Of a stretch of 64,000 bases of DNA, positions 22,129-32,303 are shown in pieces. The stretch is from Sinonovacula constricta. Taxonomy: Eukaryota; Mollusca; Bivalvia; Cardiida; Solecurtidae. The translations under genes and the position numbers were made by a program. Positions within the stretch are counted from its first letter, which is position 1. Each line of letters starts with the position of its first letter. The DNA lies in assembly GCA_007844125.1 (NCBI GenBank), contig CM017573.1, positions 7,971,179 through 8,035,178 on the forward strand, in the 5' to 3' direction. The notes beneath the pieces were generated by a model, which was not told where the DNA came from, did not search any database, and was given only the letters and a program-made list of their open reading frames with translations.

Positions 22129-22300
22129 ATGGGTGCACATGGCACAGTGGTAGAGTCGCAACTTGTAAGTCCTCTGACTGCTTAGCCCTCTCACTGTGTG
22201 GGTTCGAGTCTCATTCCGGGTGAAGGACTTAAATATAGGAAGATCTTCCAGCTGACTTGAAGTGCAGACATATGTCTTGGGTTAGCTGGAAAACTTCCCC
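22129..22300 (+). mobile_element. SINE-C copy 4 with internal deletion
   Basis: Head GGGTGCACATGGCACAGTGG, B box GGGTTCGAGTCTC, then AGATCTTCCAGCTGACTTGA. The GGTTCTACCCAG segment is missing and the copy stops at GGGTTAGCTGGAAAAC. Confidence 0.75.
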
Positions 22301-22408
22301 TATAAAAATTCTTGACCCGACATTTGAACTTGCATGGTGAAAAGCCAACATGTCAGAAAAAGTTTGTAACTCAACTTGGTCACCGTTGCCCTCATAATGA
22401 TCTTTGTT

Positions 22409-23003
22409 TTTAGCTCACCTAAGCTTAAGCTTAGGGGAGCTTTTGTAATTGCCCACTGTCTCGTGTCTGCCATCCGTCATCCAGCATCATGTATCACGCG
22501 TCACATGCCGTCATCATTTAAACAAAATCTCCTCTTAAACAGCTGGCCCAAATTCAACCAAACTTCCTTAGAAGCGTCTGTAGGCAGGGCAACAAAAATG
22601 TGTTAAAAGAATTTTTTGTTCAGTTAGAAAAACATAGCTACCAGGGACTTGCCAATTTTCAATAATTACGACTATATTGGAAAATTTGGAAAATCTTCTT
22701 GCCTAAAAATGCAAGAATTAGAGCCTCTATATTTGGTATACATGTTCCTTGTGTTTCCTTGTATCAAGATTGTTCAAAGAATTTTGATCCATTAAAAAAA
22801 CATGGCTACCAGGGGCATGGCTAGTGTTCATATTTGGCCATTAAGTAAAAAAAAAAAGAAACTGTTTGTTAAAATATTGCTTGTGTCCATGCATTATAAT
22901 TATTTCTTGTTTTCAAAACATTGCTGAAATTCCTTGCATATTTTGTTTTAATGTCTTTGGCCCTCAGGTGAGCGATGTAGGGTCAGCCTGGCCCTCTTAT
23001 TCA
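22409..23003 (+). mobile_element. AGCTCACC-type element F, copy 2
   Basis: Left end TTTTTAGCTCACCTAAGC, then GCCATCCGTCATCCAGCATC. The right end is CCCTCAGGTGAGCGATGTAG and GGCCCTCTTATTC. The interior has ATGGCTACCAGGGG and ATTTGGTATACATG. The 76-codon frame at 22376-22606 is a by-product. A second right-end scrap (GAGCCATCATGGCCCTCTTA, 23121-23140) follows within a local duplication. Confidence 0.8.
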
Positions 23004-23215
23004 AGCCATTGGTATTCTGTTAACTGAACACTTTTCCAGTTATGTTTTGAAATATATGAAATCTTTATTTCTGGTTTGTTCAAACATTGATTATATGCCT
23101 TGCTTATTTTGTCTTGATATAGAGCCATCATGGCCCTCTTATTTAATCTGTTGGTTTTGTGTTAATTGAATACTTTTCCAGTTTTGTTTTGAAAGATGTG
23201 AAATCATTATTTCTG
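22998..23215 (+). repeat. About 141-bp tandem duplication upstream of the exon
   Basis: Two copies share ACTGAACACTTTTCCAGTT / ATTGAATACTTTTCCAGTT and GTTTTGAAAGATGTGAAATC with TTATTTCTG. The second copy supplies the pyrimidine-rich tract of the splice acceptor at 23226. Each copy begins with a right end of element F. Confidence 0.7.
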
Positions 23216-23226
23216 TTTATTTACAG

Positions 23227-23271
23227 AGTTGCAGTGGGGTTGAGGCATTCCTGTTATCTGTCTATAATTTG
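23227..23271 (+). CDS. Candidate 45-bp internal exon, hyccin (FAM126/HYCC)-like
   Basis: Seen: 45 bases, phase 0 at both ends, no stop, preceded by TTTCTGTTTATTTACAG and followed by GTGAGT, a near-ideal acceptor and donor. The peptide is SCSGVEAFLLSVYNL. Known, from memory: vertebrate hyccins, subunits of the plasma-membrane PI4-kinase III alpha complex with TTC7 and EFR3, carry IEALLLGVYNL in their helical core. Over the last 11 residues 8 are identical and V for I is conservative. Inferred: one exon of a hyccin gene read on the plus strand, with its neighbours outside this window. I looked for the flanking parts (the tryptophan-rich stretch before, the SFTIPSLSKPS stretch after) and did not find them. 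A 15-residue match could be chance, so no gene symbol is assigned. Confidence 0.58.
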
Positions 23272-23404
23272 GTGAGTAGAAACTTTTATTTTAATTTATT
23301 TATTTATGTACTCAACTACGAACATGTTATATTTTATCACTCAACCTACAGATTACTACAACCTGGGCTAAGTGTTGTAAAATTTAAAAATTGAATCAGA
23401 GACC

Positions 23405-23715
23405 AACCCTCTGGCATCTCATTGGTCAGATTTGAGCTGAAAATCTGACCAATCAGATGCTTAAGAATGATCTAAGATTCTTTGAACCCTTGGCCTGAGA
23501 TTATAAAGCTTGAGTGTGAGACTAAAGTCAGGTATCTGATTGGTCAGATTTCAATTTAAACTTAAAATCTGACCAATCAGATGCTAAAGAACAATCTAAG
23601 TTTGGGCCGCTGGCCTGAGATTATAAAACATTGAGCTTGAGTCTGATATCAATATCAATAATCTGATTGGTCAGATATTTAATTTTATTTAAATTGCAGC
23701 CAATCAAATCCCAGT
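23405..23715 (+). repeat. CCAAT-type hairpin repeat, about 2.6 units
   Basis: Three hairpins at 23414-23460, 23532-23583 and 23660-23709, each of form ATCTGATTGGTCAGATTT, short loop, AAATCTGACCAATCAGAT. They are joined by GGCCTGAGATTATAAA, giving units of about 120 bases. The third right arm is the most eroded (CAGCCAATCAAAT). The array lies 130 bases after the candidate exon. Confidence 0.8.
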
Positions 23716-23931
23716 GAAGGATCTCAAACTCCATTTCAAAGTTTAATAATGGATCCAGTGCATTATACATTTCTTGTTGACATTGCATGAAAAAAAGAAT
23801 ATCTCTACATCATATTGAATATGGGAATGCATTATTACCACTTATTTCATGTTTGAATGTAAACATGTTATTTCAGTAGATTCTGCATAATTACAATGTT
23901 CTTGTCAAATGTGCCTATAATAAGCAATCCA

Positions 23932-24318
23932 TTAGTGAAATAACCTGGAAAGTTACCTGGGAAAATATCCTCAGAAATAACCTGACCTGGGAAATAACCT
24001 GGTAAATAATCTGGTAAATAGCCTGGGAAAATAACCTGACCTGGAAAATAACCTGAGAAAATAACCATGGAAATAACCTGACCTGCAAAATAACCTGGTA
24101 AATAACCCAGAAAATAACCTGACCTTGGAAATAACCTGACCTGGAAAATAACCTGGGAAAATAACCTGGGGGAAATAAGCTAACCTGGGCAATAAGCTGA
24201 CCTGCAAAATAACCTGGGAAATATACTGACCTGGAAAATAACCTGGGAAAATAACCTGGGAAATAACCTGACCTGGGAAATAAACTGACATGGAAAATAA
24301 CCTGGGAAATAACCATTT
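23932..24318 (+). repeat. Short-period array, AATAACCTGACCTGG
   Basis: Irregular units of about 14 and 28 bases built from GGAAAATAACCTGG and AAATAACCTGACCT. Reverse-strand frames of up to 133 codons rich in FPGYF come from the repeat. Flanking DNA (24330-24480) has diverged phrases such as GGACAAAATCC, like those near the 28-bp satellite. Confidence 0.88.
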
Positions 24319-26172
24319 TTAGACAAATCCCTTCTGGGCTAAAACCCTCCTGTTATATTGGAAGGGCCGTACCAAAGCCCTTCTGTCACTTACCTCATTA
24401 GGTCAGTAGGTCTTTTCCTACCTGGAGAAAATCTCTTCCCTTACTTTTGCTGTCAAGGACAAAATCCTTCCTGTGATTTTTCAGGTATACGATAAATATC
24501 ACAATGCCCTATGACATTACTTTGTTTTAGGTGAACGTTTCATTCTATTACCCTGAAAGATATAAGATATTCATATATAACATCCCAATAATAGTTCATA
24601 GATGAAAACTTATTTCTTTCATGTGATCAAACATGTGATATAATCAAGTTAGATAGTTTCTTATTGTATTTTATACAATAGATTGGACTTCTTTACTTTG
24701 AAAATTTTGACATTTTGATGTCTTATACATGCTGGTTGAAGTTTTGCGTACAAGTTCTAGGTTTTCTTCATACTATAAACCCTTTACTTGAAAACCAATA
24801 AGTATGTGTACTGTGTACAGTGCTCCAGATAAGTATCGTTTTATCGTTTTTACGAATTGATTTTGATGTAAAACGAATTGAAATGAAAATCTTATCACAT
24901 TAAAGCGATTTGGGGAAGTGAAAAGCGATTTACCGGTACAATCTGTTTCCTCATCGTTTACAGTAAAAATGATCAAGGCAGAAATGTATATACACTCCCA
25001 TTGGAGCAAACTTACAGGGTAAAAGATAGAGGTGCACCATTTAATTGGTTACATATGAATTAAACAGTCAAATCAGAGGTATGCCACATGATGTGCTAGG
25101 GTAAAAATCGCCGTGTATAATTAGCGCAATGCTTCTAGGAAACTGGTCTGGTTTTAAAAAACTGTCAAAAAAATCTTGTAGCGAAAACTAAAAAAATATC
25201 TGGAACACTGGAACACCATTTGCCCCATTCACGTAATGGTGTTTCCAGCAAACAAAGGGTAAAACACTTAAATAGTTGAGCAAGATGTCCTTTGGGTCGC
25301 TCTTATAATCAGAATAAAATTTTGCATAGAGATTTGGTCTACCAGCGAATGACAAGTTTTGAAACTTGATCCCATCAAAGCAGACTGGACACAAGTTCTC
25401 TTACATACTAGAGTTGAATTAGGGTAATAAAACAGTACACCAGTCTCTTGTCAACTGCTTCAGCAGCAAAAAAAAAAAGCAACCCTCAACAGGAAACGTA
25501 TTTGGATGGGCTATCTGTGGACTTAATTGAGAAAGATGAACAAATGGTTCTCGACACTTTGTCGTTTACATATAATGGCTTGTTATGTGATACTCTACTT
25601 GTACTTTAAGAAGGTTTTTTGTGACAGTGACAAAAAATATGTTGAGAGTTTTTAATTGCTGTCTTAAGTCTGAAATTGTTGACTAATTACCTACAAGTAT
25701 GACTTGGTTAGACTGTTACAATGTACTTAAACAGCTAATTGCCAGTCACTGTATTATTTTTAGTTTTTTTTGTAAAGACAAGTGCTGTGTTATGCTTTTG
25801 TTTTCAAATAGATGTAGGGCATTTTTATCCTGCCTTCATGCGTAAATGTGCAGGATGAAGCCTTGCCGAATAAACTTAGTGATATCCAGTCAATAGGTCA
25901 CGTGACCAAACCACGCGTATGAATACACTGTTTACATTAGTTATGTTCACACGCTCTTAATGAAACGTGTCATTAATGCTCTTTCGCCGATTCATGTAAT
26001 TATTCATGGAATTTTTTAACATTTATGTATGTTGACATGTAGAATAAATATATATATTTTAATTTGAACAGAGGTTCATGTCTGAGTATAGAAAGAGTAA
26101 AGCAGCTATTGTTTTTCCGTTATATTTCTCCAGTCTTCCTGGTTTGTTTACCGATATAAAGCAGGATAAATT
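24319..26172. other. Largely unassigned DNA
   Basis: No supported gene. A small hairpin of the J family lies at 25201-25250 (CTGGAACACCATTTG paired with TAATGGTGTTTCCAG). An AG followed by a 24-codon open stretch at 24531 was considered as an exon but has no donor. Confidence 0.4.
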
Positions 26173-26311
26173 GAATACATGGTTGGTGCCGAGAATAAGA
26201 AACTTTACCTGGTTTGCTTCGAGGCGTATCTTGGCTCGCTAAAGCTTGCCAAGATATTCGCTTCTGGCTCACCAGATAAACTTTCTCATTCTCGGCACCA
26301 ACCATGTATTC
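26173..26311. repeat. Hairpin with about 63-bp arms
   Basis: Left arm starts GAATACATGGTTGGTGCCGA and ends GTATCTTGGC. The right arm is GCCAAGATA through TCTCGGCACCAACCATGTAT and a final TC. The loop is 12 bases (26236-26247). Arms match in about four of five positions, with near-perfect outer 24 bases. Transcribed, it would form a long stem. A minus-strand 61-codon frame reads across it and is not taken as a gene. Confidence 0.85.
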
Positions 26312-26337
26312 TCTATATAAACAGGATCTTTTTAATG

Positions 26338-26402
26338 TAACAACAATTAATATGGTTGCTTTAGAGAAAAAATTGGGTCCATACTGTCAGATAGCACCTT
26401 TA
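26338..26402 (+). mobile_element. Possible MITE E right-end fragment
   Basis: AATTGGGTCCATACTGTCAG, then ATAGCACCTTTAA, resembles the MITE E right end (CCAAACTGTTGGATACCACC, then TTTA). The match is weak. Confidence 0.35.
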
Positions 26403-26416
26403 ACAGATATGACAGT

Positions 26417-26884
26417 TATTGACCGTTAGAATTAACTTGAGACTAAGAAATATGCTGCTTATGTTCAGCTATCTATTTATAGAAACAAATTCCGAAGATG
26501 GAAGCTCAAAAGACACAGCAAGTGAGACCGGCTAGTTAAAGAAAATTGTTGATCTGTAAAAATGAAAAAAAGAAATAAATAATTAAAAAAATGATCCAAA
26601 TACAAAATTTAAAAAAGTGAAATTGAATAATGAAATTAATGGGAAAAACATTCAGTAAGAAAGTATACAAAATAAAAAAACAACAACAGGGAGTGGGGAA
26701 CCAGCGACCTTCAGTTCTTGTAGATTGGACGCTCTTACCACTGTGCCAACTAACTTTCTCCTAGTTCGTTCATCAAATAATTATTTATACTTTAAATGAT
26801 TCAGGGAAGTTACTGAATTCTTACAAAACTGTTCTTATATTATACAAATAATGATGAGTCTCAAGTTAATTCTAACGGACAATA
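26417..26884 (+). mobile_element. MITE I
   Basis: About 468 bp with 28-bp inverted ends: left TATTGACCGTTAGAATTAAC then TTGAGACT, right AGTCTCAAGTTAATTCTAAC then GGACAATA. It is non-coding with an A-rich interior. It holds a reverse tRNA-like segment (26692-26765: GTTGGCACAGTGGTAAGAGC and GGTCGCTGGTTCCCC), probably a nested SINE head. Confidence 0.75.
26692..26765 (-). mobile_element. tRNA-like SINE head
   Basis: The minus strand shows an A-box-like GGCACAGTGGTAAGAGC and, 30 bases later, a B-box-like GGTCGCTGGTTCCCC. The T arm does not pair well, so it is not a functional tRNA. It lies beside an A-rich stretch (AAAATAAAAAAACAACAACA). Confidence 0.5.
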
Positions 26885-27724
26885 GGTAGTCACTTGAGAA
26901 AGAGTATTGTTGACATGGGACACTGTATTGTATATACTTGTATGAGTGTTTAGGCTACAGCGGGCCTTTGCGGGATAGGCACTGAATTCTTAGAGTTGGC
27001 GCACATTTTTAACTGAATGGGTCATTTTGGCGCACGCTAATATAAGTAAAGAATAAAAACAACAGAAAGAAATACTTCTATTTTTGTATGAATCAATCGT
27101 AATTCTTAGTCTAGCTTGTACACAAATGAGTTTCTGCTAAAAATAGACCGACTCGATGTTACCTGTTGACCTTAAAAACGGCTGTATTGGATTGACTTTA
27201 TATGCACTAGCGACTTCTAGTACGAACGACAACTCTGTTGATCATAATTAATAGACGCTTCACGTTGAATGATGTGGTATATAAGTATAAGTTGGGTAAT
27301 CTGAAACCTGGTGAAGTTTTTTCTGCTACTGAAAACTTATTTTAGTGAGGGTTTTTTTTTCCATCTTTTTAAATAACCCACTGATTATAAAATTGTCCCA
27401 CCGTTTTCAGAAGTGATGGGTCAAGTTGACTCACTGCTTTAAAGTTCTAGTCTGAACGCTGCATTTCTTCGTTATATGTATGTGCTCTTTTTGATGACAA
27501 GGTTAATAATGCTTGAGTTAAGCTGCATTTTTTTTTCTATATCATGCCACGTGTTAAAACATGACCTGAGATTTTCAGTACATGTGCCTGTTATAAATAA
27601 TATTGTTTTTGTTTTTGAAATACATCACAGTGACCAATTATGATCGTTAACAATACCTTGTCTCAGGTCTTCTGTAAAAACCAAATTGTTTTTTTGTGAA
27701 CTTCGCTAACTCAGTGTAGAAATG
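26885..27724. other. Unassigned DNA with a SINE-C tail scrap
   Basis: No gene found. A reverse-oriented SINE-C tail lies at 27603-27655 (TTTGAAATACATCACAGTGA, CCAATTATGATC). Confidence 0.4.
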
Positions 27725-28004
27725 AACCGGCCGCAATTGGTAGAGTGTCGGCTTGCAGATCGGGAGGTTGAGGGTTCAAACCCCTGCCCTGTCAAGCCAA
27801 AGACTTTAAGGTTGGTAGTAGTGGCTTCCCTCCTAACGCTCAGGGCTAAGGGGACAGTATTACGCCTGACTCGTCGATGTCAGTATAATGGATCAGCCAT
27901 GTTCAGTCCCTGGGCACCTCATAAGTGCCCCTGTGCTATAATGATAGAAATGTTGCTGCACGGTATCGGCAAAAATACCAACAAATCCCATCCCATCCCA
28001 ATCT
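27725..28004 (+). mobile_element. SINE-B copy 2
   Basis: Head CCGGCCGCAATTGGTAGAG (shortened by loss of the AGCTCAGG part), B box GGGTTCAAACCCC, CCAAAGACTTTAAGGTTGG, CAGTATAATGG, TGCCCCTGTGCTATAATGAT, tail CAAATCCCATCCCATCCC. The frame at 27722-28012 is a translation of the SINE. Confidence 0.88.
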
Positions 28005-28278
28005 GGAAATGATAGGTCTAATACCGGTAATATTCGGTCTGCAAGCCCAATGAATATCTTCAAAAAAACGTTATCATAAACGTTGTTATCATCGCAAGAT
28101 ATGTATTTTTCTGTTGCATCAAAAAATTGTTTGACTGTTTTTAACTTTTTATGTCAATGTTTATGCCATTACACTTTTATTTGTAATCATCATTTATTCA
28201 TGATTTATGCATCTTTTGTGTTTACATTATGTTTGTATGCTGTTATTTTTGTCGTCAAAGGCCACGTGGAAATAAGAC

Positions 28279-28281
28279 ATT

Positions 28282-28339
<58 letters not shown>

Positions 28340-28342
28340 TTA
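28279..28342 (+). repeat. ATT microsatellite
   Basis: Run of ATT units with two ATTTTT interruptions, directly before a SINE-C copy. Confidence 0.95.
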
Positions 28343-28346
28343 ATAA

Positions 28347-28594
28347 GAGGTGTCTGTGGCATAGTCTTTGACTCATTGATTTGTAACTCCTCTGATTACT
28401 TAGCCTCCCACCGCGTGGGTTCGAGTCCTGTTCGGGATGAAGGTCTTAATGTGGGAAAGTCTTCCAGATGACCTCCGTGCACCTGTGGTTCTACCAAGAC
28501 ATTTGTTTGGGGACTTTCTCCACTAAAATTGCTGGATTTTGCTATAATGATCATAATTCTTCGCTGCTATGTATTTTAAAAACAAAACAATACA
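28347..28594 (+). mobile_element. SINE-C copy 5
   Basis: Head GAGGTGTCTGTGGCATAG, B box GGGTTCGAGTCCTG, body AAGTCTTCCAGATGACCTCC, GTGGTTCTACCAAGACATTT, and tail GCTATAATGATCATAATTC. Full length. It ends in ATGTATTTTAAAAACAAAAC. Confidence 0.85.
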
Positions 28595-29220
28595 AAAATA
28601 TAATTATAAGCTGCCTAGTTGGCATCAGCAAATTGATTCTTTTCTTTGAAAAAGGTCTCGCAGAACAGCTGCCTATTATTGTCTGCTGTATTATTGTCCC
28701 CATAAAAAAATACATTCCATAAGAGTCACTTCTGTTCAGAAATGTGCTGACAATGGATATACATGACTTAATAAGTGTTTTTTATGACCCAAATCTGAAA
28801 TTGATTATTTTTTGAGACTTTGATATCCTGTAATGTGATACAGCAAACAGTAAAGGCTTTTATGGAGTTTGTATTCCAAATAATAATTGTCTAAATTAAA
28901 AATACATACATTTAAACATGTTTTTTAAATGTCAGTAGATCAGTTTTAATGGGTCACATGGAATCAAAAAGGAGGTAACTAGGTCATATCATAGAAAAAA
29001 CGTATGAACATCCTAGAGGCCACATTTATGGCCCCAGAGTCCTCAGATAAGCTATTTAGGACCATCAAGGCATGCTTGTTTCAATTTTACATTTTAATTA
29101 GCTACAAGAGTAGTTCTCTGCTTCACAGATGACTTAAATGCAAAGGTGAGACTAAGCTGCTTCCATAATTTATCAAAAATGGTGAGTGAGATACCTGGAA
29201 TGTAATACATCTTGTTCTTA
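28595..29220. other. Unassigned DNA
   Basis: Nothing recognised beyond scattered phrases of element F type (ACATCCTAGAGGCCACATTT near 29009-29028). Confidence 0.4.
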
Positions 29221-29278
29221 AGCATCTGATTGGTCGGATTTTATATTCAAATTTGAAATCTGACCAATGAGATGCTAA
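29221..29278. repeat. Isolated CCAAT-type hairpin
   Basis: AGCATCTGATTGGTCGGATT on the left and AAATCTGACCAATGAGATGC on the right with a short loop. Same family as the hairpins at 23.4-23.7 kb. Confidence 0.75.
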
Positions 29279-29402
29279 GGCACATAACATTGATGTGACA
29301 CTGAGTATCATAGAAAGCCTTAAAGATTGTCACATCCCCATTCCTAGCCATTTAAATAAGACCTAGCATATTATAGTTGACCATTAACATAAAAATGTAA
29401 CT

Positions 29403-29491
29403 TTAACCGTTATCATACTGGAAAACACCCTTTTAACCTCAAAAACATAAACTTACCCTACCCTAAACATAAATAGTGTTTCCTGCCTGTT
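29403..29491 (+). mobile_element. Inverted-repeat element J copy
   Basis: Left TTTAACCGTTATCATACTGG then AAAACACC, right ATAGTGTTTCCTGCCTGTTA. The ends are complementary and match the J arm. MITE E begins directly after it. Confidence 0.5.
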
Positions 29492-29492
29492 A

Positions 29493-30123
29493 AAGGTGGT
29501 ATCCGACAGTTTGCCTGTTTTGGTGGTCAAAAACTTGCGCACAGATAAGTTAAAAAACCTCATACAACCCAATGCATGTCAAAGGAGGTGCCCCACAGTT
29601 CACCTACATCTTAGGTATGTGACGATATCTGTAAATAAGAACAATTGGGATTCCTGCCTAAAAATAGACATAAACATCACAGAAGATGATGTGGATAAAC
29701 TAAAAGATTAGTTGTCACATGTTTTTTGGGGTTTAAAAATAGCTGACTGTGCAGCGTGTCTCAGACAGGAAATACACAAACCGTTTTATGTGTTGACCTG
29801 TTTTCAATTATAATTTGTTTTTTTAACCTGATAGTTTTTATATTCTACTTGCGTAATTTGGTTTTAACCTGATTATGCTCGATTCACATTTAACTTTGTA
29901 TTCGGCGCCGTATGACCTGTTAAGTGTCGGTGTGCCGTAAAACCCAAATAAATAAATAAACAGGAAATACATGTTTGTAATGACAATTGTGGCGTTATGG
30001 TTCACTTTTCCAACAATTGTAGGACATCAATAAACAGCATTTTACGAGATCTCTTCATATAACAATGGTTTACTAAGATGTATAACGAAAATATTTTTGC
30101 TCCAAACTGTTGGATACCACCTT
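29493..30123 (+). mobile_element. MITE E copy 2 with nested LINE tail
   Basis: Inverted ends AAGGTGGTATCCGACAGTTT and, in reverse at the right, AAGGTGGTATCCAACAGTTT. A TA dinucleotide flanks both ends (29491-29492, 30124-30125), as for Tc1/mariner-type MITEs. The interior has ACAATTGGGATTCCTGC, TTAAAAATAGCTGACTGTGC and AATGGTTTACTAAGATGT, shared with the copies at 47.9 and 58.2 kb. No transposase. LINE tail D is inserted at 29777-29959. Confidence 0.88.
29777..29959 (+). mobile_element. LINE-like 3' end D, copy 2
   Basis: 183 bp flanked by a perfect 12-bp target duplication ACAGGAAATACA (29765-29776 and 29960-29971), so the insertion boundaries are exact. It contains GGTTTTAACCTGATTATGCT, GGCGCCGTATGACCTGTTAA and GTGTCGGTGTGCCG, and ends AAAACCCAAATAAATAAATA. 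The 5' truncation and repetitive tail fit target-primed insertion of a non-LTR element. The clade cannot be told without the coding part. Confidence 0.85.
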
Positions 30124-30127
30124 TATT

Positions 30128-30477
30128 GGTTAAGATAAAAAAAAAAAAAAATCTTTATTCAGTATAAGTGTAAAACTCTCCTTAGTCTAGATATAAATAG
30201 TATGCCTTGTAAACTGATACTCTACTCATTGTTTTCTGTGGATGTTCGTGACTCTAATGTGTTGAAAATATTGTTAAGCTGACATAAAAATCTGACATTA
30301 CGGACTAATTAGCTTGATATAAGTTTAAGTATTAGACCAGATCGTTAACGTGATACCTGACAACAGTTACTGGTCTGCAGAATATATTCACAATTATAAA
30401 CCTTCATCTTATGTTCCCTATAATACTACAAGCTGATTGCAAGTTATGGAAGCATTTCATTGTTGTTGTCATTGTTG
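30128..30477. other. Unassigned DNA
   Basis: Nothing recognised. Confidence 0.4.
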
Positions 30478-30950
30478 TCATATATCATCATCATCATCTT
30501 CACCACCAACATCATCATCATCATCTTAATCATCATCATCATCATCTTCACCACCAACATCATCATCATCATCTTAATCATCATCATCATCATCTTCACC
30601 ACAAACATCATTATCATCATCATCATCATTATCATCATCATCATTATTATTACCATCATCATCATCATCATCATATTTTATTTTTTCCATCTCATCTTCA
30701 TTGTTTGTCATCATTCATCATCATTATCATCATCATCATCATCTTGAATCATCATTAATCATTATCAACATCATTGTCATCATCACCATAATCATTATCA
30801 TCAATGTATATCATCATCATAATCATCATTATCAATTTTGTCCAACATCATCTTCTTTGTGCTTCCTTATCATCATTATTATAACATCATCATCATTATC
30901 ATCATCATCATCTATATTTATCAATCATTATCATAATCATCATCAACTAA
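30478..30950 (+). repeat. ATC/ATT microsatellite, imperfect
   Basis: Long run of ATC units. Its first part has a 55-base higher period (CATCTTCACCACCAACATC then CATCATCTTAATC). Frames coding His or Ile runs are not genes. Confidence 0.93.
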
Positions 30951-31053
30951 CAATTGCAGAAGTGAATATTATCAGTACATTCTGGATTGGTGATTTTTAC
31001 TGAGTTTTTGGCCTTTTAATTTTCTGTAAAGTTACAGTTATTTTTCCGACTGA

Positions 31054-31272
31054 GGCCGATATTCACCAACCATTCTCAAGTAAGAATTGCTCAAGTCATC
31101 GATTTCAATCCACAATATCTTCATTATGTATTTAGCTACATGTCTGTATTTTTGCATGACACTTTAACGTTGCTACTTTCAGCTTAAAATCACATTGAAA
31201 CTTCATTATTAAGCTTTATTTTTGTTGGCTTGAAAATTATGACTTAGGCTTAAGAATGGTTGGTGAATACTC
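31054..31272 (-). mobile_element. MITE K copy 2
   Basis: Ends GGCCGATATTCACCAACC and GGTTGGTGAATACTCGC, complementary apart from a few bases. The interior is the reverse complement of copy 1 at 4606-4851 (AATCACATTGAAACTTCAT, TTTGCATGACACTTTAACG). No tandem expansion is seen at this copy. Confidence 0.78.
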
Positions 31273-31464
31273 GCATACATATGAACTCTCCCACTTTTGG
31301 AGGGAGACTCCCCCTTTAAAGGTTCAAAATTATTTGAAAAATAAGGAGTGTTTTACACATTTTTCAGAAATCTCCCTACATGAAAACAGATAATTCCTTC
31401 TTTGTTTATATGAAAATAACATATCTGCAAGTGAAAATCTCCCATTTTAGCCTCAGAAAAAGGA

Positions 31465-31743
31465 ATGGGTTGGGATTTGGCGGCATTTTTGCCGATACTG
31501 TGCAGTGACATTTCTATAATTATAGCACAGGGGCACTTATTAGGTGCCCAGGGACCGAACCCGGTCAGTCCATTATACTGACACCGACAAGTCAGGTGTA
31601 ATGCTATCCCCTTAGCCCCGAGCATTAGGAGGGAAGTCACTCCTACCAACTAAAAAGTCTTTATTTTGACCCGAACGGTGTTTGAACCCACGACCTCCCG
31701 ATCCGCAAGCCGATGCTCTACCAATTGAGCTATTGCGGCTGGT
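31465..31743 (-). mobile_element. SINE-B copy 3
   Basis: Full-length reverse copy (in reverse: GCCGCAATAGCTCAATTGGT, B box GGGTTCAAACACC, tail GCCGCCAAATCCCAACCC). Flanked by the 9-bp duplication CAGAAAAAG (31454-31462 and 31748-31756). Frames 31353-31797 on the minus strand are repeat translations. Confidence 0.88.
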
Positions 31744-31756
31744 GCCCCAGAAAAAG

Positions 31757-32303
31757 TTCACATGTATGAACTGGCTTTTGTTTACCAAAATTATCAACCC
31801 TTAACTACAGTACCTAAACCAACCCGATATAAAAAGAGATCAAATGAGAACACTCTAAACCCCCCATGAAAAAAAAAAAAAAAAAAAAGTCATAAAATGC
31901 CCGGTGTCTCCAGAAACTTCCAGTTTTCCCCCCAGTTTCAGTTAGCTAGACTGTTCGTTGCTTGATTTACAGTTCCTGACACCCAACAGCTAAATTTGTG
32001 TTCTTCAGCTTAATTATTGATGAGAGAGACAGTAATTTCTGGTGAAAATCTCTTCGAAAGATAAATGACTGGCTTAGAAGTTGGTGAATCCCATCCCAAC
32101 CCCCCCCTCACCCTGACTGTTCCATGGGGTTAAATAATACACGTTCCTAGTCGCTATCTTTCCCTGGATGTAAATAATAACGAGGATCAAGAAACGAAGA
32201 TGGTTAATTGATTCAATTATCATGTGATCTTTTTCATCCAGATATATGGAGTGAACGTATTGCTTGTCTACGACTTTGAAGTGGAGAAAGTGGGTGGATA
32301 GTC
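31757..32303. other. Unassigned DNA
   Basis: No gene or repeat recognised; contains a 19-base A run near 31870. Confidence 0.4.

Noticed and set aside
24531..24605. Possible exon after CTTTGTTTTAG (24 open codons)
   Set aside because: No donor in a sensible position and the peptide does not match the hyccin continuation or any family I know.
30478..30950. His-rich or Ile-rich proteins
   Set aside because: ATC microsatellite read in different frames.
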